Below, in pieces: positions 21,843-33,177 of a stretch of 64,000 nt of DNA (position 1 is its first letter; each line of letters starts with the position of its first letter). The notes beneath the pieces were generated by a model, which saw nothing but the letters and a program-made list of their open reading frames with translations, made no database searches and was not told where the DNA came from. The stretch is from Zasmidium citrigriseum (taxonomy: Eukaryota; Ascomycota; Dothideomycetes; Mycosphaerellales; Mycosphaerellaceae), in assembly GCA_002786025.1 (NCBI GenBank), contig NHNW01000043.1:186001-250000 (forward strand), in the 5' to 3' direction. A program made the translations under genes and the position numbers.

Positions 21843-23963
21843 TCAGCAGATGATGAAGTCTTGCAGAGGAGCCAGACAAGGCTCAGCCCACCAATCCGAT
21901 ACACGAAGACCGTCAAGGAATTCTCCCTCCATAACAAAGTCATCGTCAAGCTTACATTGCCCAAGCATGCGCCAATGCTCACCGACTGCTCTTAGTACAA
22001 AGGGAAACTGGAAGCCCAGAAGCACGCAGATAAGGTCTCCATGTTCCAAGGTTCCATTGGCGGAGAGATGTGTGATAGCTTCACGATCTTCCGGATTGAC
22101 CTCCATTGTTGGTTCGTAGTCCAGAGAGAATCGATACTCAACGCTCTTTGGCGCTGAGCATTCTGGGAGACTCAGAGAAATCAAAGAAGGATGCGAGACT
22201 ATCCAGCGCTGCAGCGCATTCCTTTGAATACTCGTCCTGGCATTCTTGACGGCTTCGTTAGTATTGTGGACCGTTACCCCGAAGAACATTTCCATGGTTT
22301 CGTCCCTACTGTGCTCAAATGTGTGCAGATGATCCTCAGACAGAGTCTCCCAACTTTTCAGGTCCTCCTTGATCCGATGTGAAAAACGTTGAATGTTCAG
22401 GCGAACGATGTCTACGCCATCCCAGTTGCGATCGGAAAGATCCCAACACATTGTGAGTAGGCCCTCCGGCTCCAGCATGTTCGGGCGAAGGGCGAAGATC
22501 TCCAGATCTATTTTCATGGCTCCATCTGCGTCATGCGTTGGAAACCTTTGAGCCACGGCGACCTCGTTGACAGTTCCAACCATGATTCCACGGAGGTTTA
22601 GCAGACGCTTGTCGTCACCTACGAGCGTTGGCCGAACTTCGCGGGCTGTGGACCCAAAGCCCGCCGTTGCCCTGTGAGCAGGACTGTCCCACCACGAGGG
22701 AGGCGGCTCGATACGAGGCCAATACGTAACCCAGGACGGCACATTGGCACCAATATCTGAATTGAGGCATTTGAAAGACGCAGTATCGCCCTGTTGAATG
22801 AGGAACCAAGCCAAGTCGGTGAAGACCTGATCTGCTGACTTTTGATAGTCCGGGTACAGATTGGTCGGAATGGGTCGAACGAAAAGCGGCAGAATGGCAA
22901 AGAGTTTGTCCCGTGAATCCTGACACTGGAATTCAAGAGTCATTTCCAAGATTTGGGAGAGTCGCCAGTAATTCAGGTTCAGGTAGCCGCTTTCTTTGGG
23001 AGAGCGCCGTCCTCGCTGCTGACTCCCAGTATCTTCCATGATCGATGGGTCCTTGATTTTTTCGTAGTCCGATGCCAGACTTGGCGCCACGGTATCGGTT
23101 GGCTGAGACGAGGAGGCGTCCCCTACTGCAAACGACGGAGATCGAGATAGGTTCGCACCCAAGGCACCCAATACATCATCCCCATCATCAGGTTCGACAT
23201 CACTAGCTTCATCCGTCCCGTACCAGCGCTCGGGTCGGCGTCTACCGTAATCGTGAGCGAAAGAAGCCCACATGGTGAGCAGTTTCGGCAGCTGCAGTAC
23301 GTTGCGTCTCCTAATGCATAGTGTAGTGAGCTCCGGCCAGGGGATCATGTCATCTCCAATGACAATCGTCACCTTCCGAGATAGGAGTAGTTCTTGAATC
23401 ACCCAAGTCCGACTAAACCACGGCCGTTGGAGCAAAGCTTGCCAGTGAGGGTCTTCAATGTCATCGATAGAACCCCAGCGTCGTTCCGACCGTCCAAGAT
23501 ATACAAAAGTCTCGCGCGCTTGTCGAAATACTTCACCAATGTCGGCGACCTGAATTTGACGTTCCTCGAGATTGGATTGGTCTATGCAAATGGCGTCTAT
23601 CCAGACAGTTTGAGGCTCCACTGCATCGCGGAGTGCATGGAGGGCGTCGCGGCAATTCCGTCCAATGAGCAAGCGCCGCCCATTGCATCCAATGGCTTCT
23701 TTGTGCTCGACGTCGCCCCAGGTATAGGAGACAGCGGCGTATCCAGGGTGCTCACTTCGACTGTAGCTGGTGACTAAGCACTGCACCGGCTCACTCGGGT
23801 CCGTATCTGGGGTGATTGTGAGGAGCCGTATGTCATCTCGTCCTATACCGTCATACTCGTACGGCGGGAGATCACTGGAAAAGTTCCGAGGAGGGCCGCG
23901 ACCCGTGCGTGTAGAGGCTGGAGTCAATACCTTCCGGAGACCATCTCGTAGTCGGCGTCGCAT
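21843..23963 (-). CDS. HET-domain protein, 706 aa
   Basis: A heterokaryon-incompatibility domain protein, uninterrupted by introns. The three HET sequence blocks are all present: GYAAVSYTWGD (residues 74-84), VWIDAICIDQSNLEERQIQ running to FVYLG (120-157), and RPWFSRTWVIQELLLS (180-195). The long C-terminal part has no recognised domain apart from a segment typical of the family, LICVLLGFQFPFVLRAVGEH, near the end. HET proteins are linked in several fungi to programmed cell death after fusion of genetically different hyphae. Whether this one acts that way is unknown. A second HET gene lies at 37032-38742. It ends on the minus strand about 0.5 kb from the regulator's start, with the weak 21380-21840 interval between them. 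Confidence 0.92.
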   Translation of the reverse strand: MRRRLRDGLRKVLTPASTRTGRGPPRNFSSDLPPYEYDGIGRDDIRLLTITPDTDPSEPVQCLVTSYSRSEHPGYAAVSYTWGDVEHKEAIGCNGRRLLIGRNCRDALHALRDAVEPQTVWIDAICIDQSNLEERQIQVADIGEVFRQARETFVYLGRSERRWGSIDDIEDPHWQALLQRPWFSRTWVIQELLLSRKVTIVIGDDMIPWPELTTLCIRRRNVLQLPKLLTMWASFAHDYGRRRPERWYGTDEASDVEPDDGDDVLGALGANLSRSPSFAVGDASSSQPTDTVAPSLASDYEKIKDPSIMEDTGSQQRGRRSPKESGYLNLNYWRLSQILEMTLEFQCQDSRDKLFAILPLFVRPIPTNLYPDYQKSADQVFTDLAWFLIQQGDTASFKCLNSDIGANVPSWVTYWPRIEPPPSWWDSPAHRATAGFGSTAREVRPTLVGDDKRLLNLRGIMVGTVNEVAVAQRFPTHDADGAMKIDLEIFALRPNMLEPEGLLTMCWDLSDRNWDGVDIVRLNIQRFSHRIKEDLKSWETLSEDHLHTFEHSRDETMEMFFGVTVHNTNEAVKNARTSIQRNALQRWIVSHPSLISLSLPECSAPKSVEYRFSLDYEPTMEVNPEDREAITHLSANGTLEHGDLICVLLGFQFPFVLRAVGEHWRMLGQCKLDDDFVMEGEFLDGLRVSDWWAEPCLAPLQDFIIC

Positions 23964-25046
23964 GTTGAGACTGGCAGCAAGCAGTTACTTGCTCAAGGTT
24001 GAGCAGCAGTCGTCTCGTTCTCTCGATGCTTTCGGTTCTTCTTAGAGATGAGAACGCTGGCAGTCTCGGCAGGCTGCGATGTCAGGCCAGTCGGTTTGTG
24101 ATGCGTTCAACATGCATTGCCGGAAGATAGAAAGCGGTAGCACAGCAGAAGGTAGGCAGAGAGCGGCGGGCTTGGTTGGCAGTTCGAGATACAGGAGCTT
24201 CCAGCCTTAGCAGAGCTTGGTGGGAGTTGGAGGCCGCGGGCTTCGTGCAGCTGTGGAGGCTGTGCCGCTGGACGGCAAAAGCACAGCCATCAAAGAGTGG
24301 CATCCCAAGGCCATCCTCGAAAGAAGTCGGGCTTTTCGATGGCAGCACCACCACGAGAGATTAATGAAAGCCAGGCATTGCTGATGTCTTTTCGATATGT
24401 GAACTTCGTCTCGGTTTCCGCAATCGAGAGGGCGAGCGTGCCAGATGCTGCTTCGGAGCTTGTATACGTCATGAGAAAACTGCTTTGACCAGATATGCGG
24501 ATAGAAGAGGCGTCCTGAGCTGCTTTCCAACGTGAAGGAAGATGTCACTGTCGTTGTGTAAGGATGTCAGGAGAATGGTCCGTGGTCGAAATCTTTTGGC
24601 CGGCTCGCCGCTCCGTCCCGAAAGTTTTACAAGTGAATGAACGTGAAACATTCTCCACGTGAGGCAGGATCCAGCGACCTCCTTCCCGTCCCGACTTCCA
24701 TCATTCACTCGAGAACCAACACCATCTCCATCTACGGCCGGCATACGGCCGCGGTCCCTCTCACGATTATGCTCGACAGCCGCACTCTGCTTACCACAAG
24801 CCCAAGCGACGGCAGTGATTTGCACGAGATGACTGATCGCGTTGTCAACACGCCCAGACTGGTTACACGAAGAACGCCACACGGGAAATCCAGAACGCAC
24901 TAGGAAGTACTTCAATACGTAGGGCGATACATGTTCAAGGAAATGGTGAGGCGAGACTACCAACCTATATCAGTTCCGTGATCTTGTCTTTCAAAAGAAT
25001 GCAGTTGAGATCTTGATTTCATCTTTTGGGTCTTTTCATCTCCACT
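23964..25046. other. Intergenic, divergent promoter region
   Basis: This lies between the start of the minus-strand HET gene and the start of the plus-strand GMC oxidoreductase, so it holds both promoters. Open frames on the minus strand (24469-24963, 24207-24548) lack any recognisable motif. I see nothing else. Confidence 0.45.
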
Positions 25047-27082
25047 ATGCATCTCTCCTATCTGGCCTCTCTGCTTGTCTGCGTGCCTGGTCTTGTTCAA
25101 TCGAAGGAGGTTGACTATGTGTGAGTAGCATTCGTCCCTTTCGACATACGAGCCTCTGACTGCTTTAGCATTGTTGGTGGGGGCACGGCAGGTTTGACAG
25201 TGGCGGCGAGACTCAGTGAAGATTCAGGTGTCACTGTTGCAGTTCTTGAAGGTGTGTGCATCCTACTCCCAAGACTGGCATTCGCTGACGACGGCCAGCC
25301 GGCGAGGATCGGTCGGGAGATGTCGAAGTCCTGGCGCCGAACCTCTTGACATCGCTGTACAGCGACCCGAAGTACGACTGGAACTACCACACGGTTCCAC
25401 AGGTAAGACATCCCAGCCAGGCGAAGCGTGCATTCTGACCATTTCTCAAGAGCCACGCCAACAACCATGTCGTTGCACACCCTCGCGGCAAACAGCTCGG
25501 AGGATCCTCCGCTATCAACTTCCTTTGGTGGACTCACGCCTCTCAGCAAGACATCAACAACTGGGGTCTGCTCGGCAATCGGAACTGGTCTTGGAAGGCT
25601 CTGCAGCCATTCTACCGCAAATCCGAATCGTACATTCAGCCTTCTGACCAAGTAGTCAAAGACCTTGACACCGGCTACATCGACACGGCTGTCCACGGAA
25701 GGAAGGGACCGATCCTGAACACCTTCGCCGATATTTACTTGCCATTTGACGAAGCTTGGCCGCGGACATACGAGAAGTTGGGATTGCCTCCTTCATCTGA
25801 TCCGCGAGATGGACTTGCTTTGGGAGGGTATACGAATCTAATCAACATGGACCCCGAGACGAGAAGTAGAAGCTATGCTGCGACAACTTACCTTCGAGAT
25901 GCTGAGAAGAGACCGAACTTCGAGACTATTACTGGAGCTCATGCAGAACGTATTATCTTTGATACTTCCGGAACGTGCCCTCGAGCAGTTGGTGCCTCTT
26001 ACACAGTCAATGGCACCACCGCCACCATCAACGCCCGTCGAGAAGTGATCCTCAGCGCAGGAGCCTTCGGATCCCCGCAGCTTTTGGAACTTTCTGGCAT
26101 TGGGAACCCTGGCATTCTGGCCAAGCACGGCATCAGAACTTTGACTGCCAACAAGAACGTTGGTGAGAACTTGCAAGATCATGCCTACGTTCCGATCGGC
26201 TACGAGGTCAAGGAGCCCGGGCTCTTCACTCTGGATGATTTCGCCAACGAGACGTTGTTCAACGAGCAATACGAGAAGTACATCACCAATCATACGGGCC
26301 TTCTAGCCACAACCAGTGCCATGTCTGGTCTGCTGTCCCTGGAGCAGATTGTAGACAAGAAAACCGACAACAAGCTTGGCTTGAGCAAAGCAATCAGACA
26401 CTTCTGCAAGAAGGACACAGGCAATCACGCACACACTCAGGCCCACCTCCACAAATCGCCTTCACCAAGCCAACAAGATCGCCTCTGCAACGACATCTTC
26501 ACCGAAGCCGTCGTCCAAGAATTCGCCTTCCCGAGCGGCATCAACCCCCAACTCTCGAACGACAGCAGCAAGCTCTTCCTCGCCTCAACTCCAGGCAACT
26601 TCTTCAGCATGCAGGGCGTCCTCGAACATCCCTTCTCCCGTGGCAGCGTCCACATCAAATCCTCCAACGCATCGATCTATCCCGTCATCGACCCCAACTA
26701 CCTCTCCCATCCTTTGGACGTCAAGCTTCTATCCGCGATCGCTTTGCATTTACAGGTAGTTGCGAAGACAAAACCGCTCAGCAATCTCCTCGTGAACGGA
26801 GGAACGAAGTATCAACCTGGATATCACGGTCTGAATGCCGAGAATGTGGAGGACTGGGTGAGGGATAATCTGCAGAGTGAATATCATCCCTCCGGCACCT
26901 GCGCGATGTTACCCAAAGACAAAGGAGGCGTTGTCGACGAGAAGCTAAGAGTTTACGGTATGGAGGGCCTGCGAGTGGTGGACGCCTCCATCTTCCCTTT
27001 GATCCCGCGAGCGAACCTCCAAACAGCCGTGTATGCCGTGGCGGAGAGGGCGGTAGAGTTCATTCGGGAAGATTGTTCTTGA
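25047..27082 (+). CDS. Secreted GMC oxidoreductase, 630 aa, three introns
   Basis: An FAD-dependent glucose-methanol-choline family oxidoreductase, expected to oxidise an alcohol group of a small molecule outside the cell or in the secretory route. A signal peptide starts MHLSYLASLLVCVPGLVQS. The FAD-binding loop IVGGGTAGLTVAARLSE follows the first intron. GMC signatures are present (RGKQLGGSSAINFLWW near the N-terminus, ILSAGAFGSPQLLELSGIGN in the middle). The C-terminal active-site region has EYHPSGTCAM with the catalytic His, then VVDASIFPLIPRANLQTAVY, where the Asn of RANLQ occupies the second catalytic position. Introns 25121-25168, 25252-25298 and 25403-25450 all keep phase. Length is as usual for the family (about 600). 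Substrate is not predictable. Confidence 0.92.
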
Positions 27083-27256
27083 CTCTATCCCCAAGAATCG
27101 ACACAATCTCAATGGTCTCAACAGCTTCATCGATGGCTGAGATGATTGGATAGGTACGGGGATAGCAGCGTAGTCCAGAAGTGAAATCTCCTAATCGATA
27201 AGAAATCAGGAGGGCTTGGCGCTCTCTTACTCTTGCCTCAGTTCCGTTTGCTTCAC

Positions 27257-27770
27257 ATGCTCACAACACGTGCACCTCACAACCACAACCAAAGCACATT
27301 GACACACTATCAGAACCCGCTCACCTCCCACCGCGCCATCGTAAGCCCCACTTCACCTCCCTCCCGCAGCATCACCTCACTAACAGCGCATCTAGATGCA
27401 AACCAGCGACGAATGGAGCGACTTGCGGGAGTTCTCGTGGCAAGTCCTCTCCTGGCCCGACAGCGAGAAGAAGCACTACGCGCGCAGGATGTGTAAATTC
27501 GCCCGCAAGATGTTTGGTGAGCGGGTGAAGAAGGAGATTGCGGAGAGGGAGAGGGATGATGCGGAGAGGTGGAGGGAGGAGTTGAGGGGGAAGTTGGCGC
27601 GGGCGGAGGAGAAGGTGAGGGAGGCAGAGGAGTTGAAGGAGAGGTTGGCGCGGGCGGAGGAGAGGATTACGGAGTTGGAGAAGAAGGAGAGCAAGGAGAA
27701 GAGACGGCAGAAGAAGAAGCAGGTGAGGAGGAAGCAGGCGAAGAAGACGGCTGAGGAGGTGGGGGTGTGA
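27257..27770 (+). CDS. Small Glu/Lys/Arg-rich coiled-coil protein
   Basis: The second exon (from 27396) reads MQTSDEWSDLREFSWQVLSW, then a long charged coiled coil made of repeated EEL, LARAEE and REAEEL-type heptads. It ends with a very basic KKKQVRRKQAKK segment that could be a nuclear localisation signal. A well-formed intron at 27341-27395 (GTAAGC...CTAAC...TCTAG) ends directly before that ATG and joins in phase to an upstream frame starting at 27257. So the intron is either in the 5' UTR, with translation starting at 27396 (124 aa), or in the coding region. The coding strand is almost pure purine from about 27530 to 27750. The family is not recognised. Confidence 0.55.
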
Positions 27771-27923
27771 AGGCCCTATACATTGACAGAACGATCGGTG
27801 CTTGTGGTGTTGACTCTCCTGCTCCATCCCCATGGATCTCCATCATACCACGCTCTTCAATGGCTCTATCGTCTCATACCAACCTCTTACAGCCATCGAG
27901 AACGAAACAACCCAACCGGCAAT

Positions 27924-29630
27924 CTAATCCCTCTTCACACCAACCTTCCCAATCCTCCTCAGCCCAGCCGCCCCAACAACACACGCAACCCCCATCATGG
28001 CAAGCATCGCCCAAAATGCTGCTCGATACCCCTCCATCACCGCCTTAGTACCCTCTTTCCCCGACTGCTTCGTCACACTCTCACTCACAACACTCATCAA
28101 ACACAGTCCAACACTACTCCCCAACATCGCAAAAGTATTAAACACCGCCCCCGCCAACGCCTGCGTCTTCTCTGGAAAAGCGTTCGAGACAACGATCGTG
28201 CCTACGGTGAACAGGATGTCGACTGAGAGAGGAGCCAAGATCTGGGCGAAGAAGGCGGAGTACCAATATGGCCAGGAGGGATTGATGGTGGCCACGAGGA
28301 GTGGAGAGCCGGCTTGGAGAATGTTACCTGCAAGGACGGCGAGCATGATGGGGGTCTTGTTGACGAAGGTGCCGACGAGAATGTTTAGGGCTGCGCCGAC
28401 GAGGACTTGGGGGAGGACTTTGAGACCGGCTTGGACGGCGCTGTTGTGTTGGACTTCTTGGAAGCTGAAGGAATAAGGTCAGCAAACAAAAGCTCACATA
28501 CGAATATGAGCTAACTCACAAGAGACTAGAGAAGATCTCCAAGCAGCTGTTGACCGAGTTGGACAGCATGATCATCAAACAGACACTCGTGAATGGCCCG
28601 TCCTTCCAGATCGAGTTCGGGATCAGAGCTGGCTTGCCACGCTTTTCCTGGAAGTGCATCCAGAAAACAAAAGCCGGTACAAGCACAAGGCTGATCACCA
28701 GCAAAGCAATCCCGGTGCCGGTCTTGATGTTTGCCGTGTTCGCCGAAAGCAATCTACTTCCTCGTTAGCACTCGCACACTGCCCTTTCGTCAGAGTCGAT
28801 ACTCACGCAAGAACATACGACAGCATCGCAAAAGCAGCACTCGCAATCCACGCTCCAACCCAATCGATCTCTCTGGCCAGTCTTGTCACGACTCCACCTG
28901 CCGTCCCCAATCCTTCATCTTTCGGGAGAATCCAGACGCCTGCTGCAAAATTGCCGATTCCCAGCCCTCCAAAAACAAAATACCCAACCCTCCACCCCAC
29001 CCCACTGACGAAAACACCCCCCAGCACCAATCCCAGCGCAAACCCCAAAGGCATAGCCAAAAACACCGCCGCAAACCCCAAATTCCTCGGCCGTCCATCC
29101 TCAACCCTCCGACTCACAATACTCACCGCACTCGGAAGCACCATAGCCGTAGCAATCCCCTGACAAGCCCTCATCATGATCAATCCGATGCCATCCTTTA
29201 CAAACCCACAAGCCAACATAAACGCCCCCACGAGTAAGCATCCTGGGAGGAAGACTCTCCTCGGCCCCAGGACATCCGCTACGCTCCCGGCGATGAGCAG
29301 GCAAGAGCCGGAGGTGAGGTAGAAGACGGAGTTGGGCCAGAGGAGGAGGTTGTCTGGGATCGCAAGATCGGAGGCGATGGCGGGGAGACCTATGGCTAGG
29401 AGGCCGTTGGAGAAGGAGGAGAGGAAGTTTATGCTGCTGAGTTGGAGGATTGTGAGGATTGCGTGGGAGGGTGGGAGTTTTGGGGTCGTTTCTTCGAGGC
29501 TTACTGGGAGTGGAGGCGCGGCGGTGAGGGTGTGGCCGGTTGAGTCTGCGATTGTTGGTAGCGGAGTCTTGGGAGCGGTTGGTGGAGGCTCGGTGAAGGA
29601 CTGTAGTTCGATCGTTGTTTGGGTCGCCAT
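27924..29630 (-). CDS. MFS drug:H+ antiporter (DHA2-like), 532 aa
   Basis: A plasma-membrane multidrug or metabolite exporter of the major facilitator superfamily. The start at 29630 gives MATQTTIELQSFTEPPPTAP, a long hydrophilic N-terminus before the first helix (ILTILQLSSINFLSSFSNGL). Then come LPAIASDLAIPDN, GSVADVLGPRRVFLPGCLLV (the loop 2-3 G-x-D-x-G-RR MFS signature), helices through ACQGIATAMVLPSAVSIVSR, and on into the second half. Introns 28754-28806 and 28465-28519 keep phase. The helix count by eye is compatible with 14, as in DHA2 (aminotriazole-resistance type) transporters. It is convergent with the coiled-coil gene and lies between the GMC oxidoreductase and a Zn2Cys6 regulator, which could fit export of an oxidised metabolite (inference only). 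Confidence 0.9.
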
Positions 29631-30134
29631 GGTGCTGGAAGTCAGCCTTGCTGGCGTTGTCAGATTCCAGAGTATCAGCAACCACGATGCTCAATCCCCG
29701 ACGAAATGAGTTCTTTAGAAGCCTTCGAAGTACTTTTGAGTACCGCCGCCTGCAAACTCTGCAGTGAGAGTGTCGAGTTCCTTCTCGCTTGCAATGAAGT
29801 GAGAAGGGAAGGGCGTCGAGCTATACCGCTTCTGGACCCAAGACAGCGAGAAGGGAAGGGAAGGGGGATGCAATCATCCATCTCATCATTACTGCATCAA
29901 AGCTCTATATCTGCCGAATGGTGGTATCACGCCCAAGGAAAGCTCACATGTCTATGCCCAAACGCCCGCTGAAAAGCCGCACAACGAGGAAACAATCACA
30001 CATTAACACAAGGAAACCAACGACCTATCCCCAAACACTTACTCTGTGACCAAGCTCTTGAACGCGTGCTCGCGACCTTTCGAAACTATCTAATAGCCGG
30101 GATAGTCGCCCAGCAGGAGATCCTCACCAGGCTC
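29631..30134. other. Intergenic, nothing supported
   Basis: This holds the promoter of the transporter (minus strand) and the 3' end region of the regulator downstream. No gene or repeat was seen. Confidence 0.5.
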
Positions 30135-32523
30135 CTAGCCCTGGTAGAGGCCCTGGCCGAGCGGGTCTTGCCCACCGAAGAGTCCACCCCCGAGGCCCAA
30201 GTTCCCATCCAGCGCCCAGCTGAGCGGGTCGAAGACTGCGTTGCCACCGAACGGCGAGCCCCAGTCCATCCCGTCCAGCGCGTTGGGCGCTGCCAGGCCA
30301 AGGCTGTCGCTGGGTGCAGCCATTTGACCTGGCAGGCCGTTGGGTGGCTGCGGCGTGTTGCGGGCGTGGGTATCACCCGGCAAGGCAGTGGGATGCTCCA
30401 CTGCCTGCGCGAGGCTGTCCCTACCAGGCTGGCCAACACGCTCCCGCCAGCGCCAGATGGCATCGTAGAGGACGGACAGGGAAGAGCGACACCGCACCTT
30501 GAGCTGCAGGCTCTCGTCTGGGCCACGAGCAATTCCTCCTCCTTGACCGTCGTCCGCAAACAGCTTCCTCTCCATCGTGCCACTGCTGGCCCAGAGCTGT
30601 GCCATGACCTCCGCTAGCCGCTGCGGGAGATCGTTGGATCGCACGCTCAGCTTGCGAAGGTGGCCGACAGTGCGAGTGAACAGCGTTTCGCCTTGAGGGA
30701 CATCCAGGTGCACGGCGTAGAACGAGTTCAGGAGCTTGAGCAGTGTTGCACCTGCAGCCAGCATCATCTGTTCGATGTATCGTGGAACGTAGACGAATTG
30801 CTCCATCGACATGGCGTTGACGTGCTGCAGAAGAGCCGAGGCCGCAATGTAGACGTTCCGAAGGTCCGCGTAGTAATTTGGCTGTTGCGGCTTGTCGAAG
30901 AATGCGGTGAGGCGGAGGTGTAGCTGAGCGGTCTTGAGGAAGAGGACGTCGACGGCTAGAATGAATGTCAGTAGGCTGTTTATGGCACAAGAGGAAGAGT
31001 AAGACATACCAGAGTTGCTTGTTGAAAGGACCGTGACTTCAAGCTCGCCCAGTTCTCGTGCATACATGTCGATTTGCAATCCACGCTGGGCTTGATCGAC
31101 TTCGACGATATGATCACGTTGCATCGTGTAGAGCGTTCTGGTGACGGTGTCGCAGAATTTCTCGATCTGACATCTCGTCTGGATCTCTGGCTTCATGCGG
31201 TCGAGGTGTAGGCCATACGTAAACCACGCCCATCTAGCGAGTGGTGGCTGGCCGTTTCCGGTAGCGACGTTTTGCGCGACGATGTTGATAGTGGCCCAGG
31301 TATTCAGACGGTCGGCGATGTCTTCCTCCCGAAGATCGATGCGGAATCGACTGAAGTCTTGCGCGTGGGATGGTCTGTGAAGGCCGTACTGCATGGCAAG
31401 CTGGAACATGGCGCCGCAGAGCAGCATCGTTGGTTCTTGCGAGGTTGAGGAGGTGGGCAGAGGCCAGGTGCATATCAATGCGAGTGCTTTGCAGACGTGG
31501 TATGCTTGAGGAATTTGGGCGAGGGTGTTCCAGAGAAGCTCTTCAAGAGGTCGCTGCAGTTCCATAAACAGGCCTGGTTTCTCGTCCCACTTGCGAGCTG
31601 CGATGGCGATGATCGTCCAGTGTAGGAGCGGGTGGTCTTCGTAGTATGTCTTATGCGATTGATTCGGATTGAGCACTGGCAAGAAAGGATGGTAGCATTC
31701 GAAGAAGTGTCGATACAGCTCAGTGATTTGCGATTCGGTGAGAGTGACGCTCCCGAGGGCGACCATAGATGTGCCTGGCGTGATGGATGGGTAGCTGGTG
31801 GGTGCGAGTTCGCGATATCCCTGGCTCAGGTCCAGCAGACTCCGCGATGCTGCAGCCTCGCTGGCGCCCAAGAAAGTATTCGATCCAGTGCCCATTGGCG
31901 CGACGGGTGCTCCAGATGCTGGCGATGCTTGATAGCTGCCCGTATAGTTCGACTCTCGTCCTTCGTCTTCGGGTAGCCGCATGCCCAATGCCTCGAAGCG
32001 GGCCAGCTTGGCCTTGCACACCTCCAGCTCCTTGGCCATCTCATCGTGTTGCGCTCGCTTTCCCAATCTCTTGAATCCATCGTCTATACTGCACTTGAGG
32101 TTGTGTTTGATGCATCGATCGCATGGTTTGTAGTGGTCTCCGGGCCCCGCAACAACGTTGCATCGAAGCTTGCCAGGATGTTAGCATTGACTCACAAGCG
32201 CGAACACCTCTGTCCCAACGATGTGTTGTATTCATTTCGCATACCTTCTGCTGACGACAGTCATTACAGGCCCTCTTCACGCCTGGCTGGTGTCGTGGTT
32301 TGCCATTCGCCTGCTGCGGACTCCCCGCGATCCCCTCAGCACCTCCGCCGGCAGCTCGGTCGCCAGCGTCGCCATTGTCGGTGGGGTGCTCGCTGCGCTT
32401 TCGCTTTCGAACGTGCTCGTCGCCGGCGCCGGGCGTGGTGGTGGAGGCGGTGGGCGAGGTCTGTTGCGGCGACACCAGGCCCGATGCTGGTGGGTCGAAG
32501 GAGGTGCCACTATGCCATGACAT
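30135..32523 (-). CDS. Zn2Cys6 transcription factor, 752 aa, two introns
   Basis: A nuclear regulator. The first exon from 32523 has a Pro/Ser/Thr-rich N-terminus and then KRACNDCRQQK. An intron at 32169-32244 (76 nt) splits the zinc cluster and joins in phase to LRCNVVAGPGDHYKPCDRC and IKHNLKC, giving CX2CX6CX12CX2CX6C. A GKRAQHDEMAKELEVCKAKL coiled-coil linker follows. The fungal-specific regulatory domain comes next (ELYRHFFECYHPFLPVLNPN, PLLHWTIIAIAARKWDE, FQLAMQYGLHRP). A second intron at 30956-31009 (GTATGT...CTGAC...TCTAG) is 54 nt with no in-frame stop, so retention would add 18 residues. The C-terminus is Gly/Leu/Gln-rich. Targets are unknown. Confidence 0.9.
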
Positions 32524-33177
32524 GACTGACTTGGGGCTGCGTCGACGATATGCTCTCCGGTGTCGGGGGGAGGGGAAGAAGTCGAAACGCCAGCCGCTGC
32601 AATTTTCTGCCGCCAGCTAGCGTAAACCCGCCCGCTTAACGGCGAGCTCAAGGTGGCACGTGGTTTGTCAGCCTCTTCGATAACATACACCTTGGAATCA
32701 ACTGCAATTGGAAGGCTGATTGTTGTATGTCTTGATCGATCGTGAGTTGTTGGGACGAGATGCAATTGCTACCACCGCTTGACTGCGAGTCCAGAAGGCA
32801 CAACCCTGCTTATTCAGCTTTAGGCTTTTGGCTATACGTTTTGCCGCGCAACAGAACCATGTCTCTAACAAGACTTCACCTCTTCATCAACACATCGGTC
32901 TGCAAGATATTCTGCTTCGTTGTCCATCACCCTGCATCGATGTACGACTCGCGCTCGGGTTCTGCAAGGCAGCGGTGGACAAGAGTGTCATTGGAGGAAG
33001 ACCATGTGCAACGAACAAGGATCCCTCGGCATCAACGCAGCAATGAAGAGGAAAGAACGCATACCGCTCGGCTAGACGGCAGGATGGTCTTGGAGGCAAG
33101 AACGATCGGTGGAGTCTTGAGATCAGGCTGCGGATCTTGAGTCTGCTAGAAAGAATTATCCACAATCTACAATTTCC
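32524..33177. other. Intergenic, nothing supported
   Basis: Promoter region of the Zn2Cys6 regulator plus the 3' flank of the C2H2 gene. The open frames here have no recognisable features. Confidence 0.5.

Noticed and set aside
24469..24963. Minus-strand open frame of 164 codons between the HET and GMC genes
   Set aside because: No motif, and it sits in the shared promoter interval. The region has no splice signals that would extend it.
30066..30617. Plus-strand open frame of 183 codons
   Set aside because: It is antisense to the C-terminal exon of the Zn2Cys6 regulator, whose frame continues through it with the expected domain, and it has no motif of its own.
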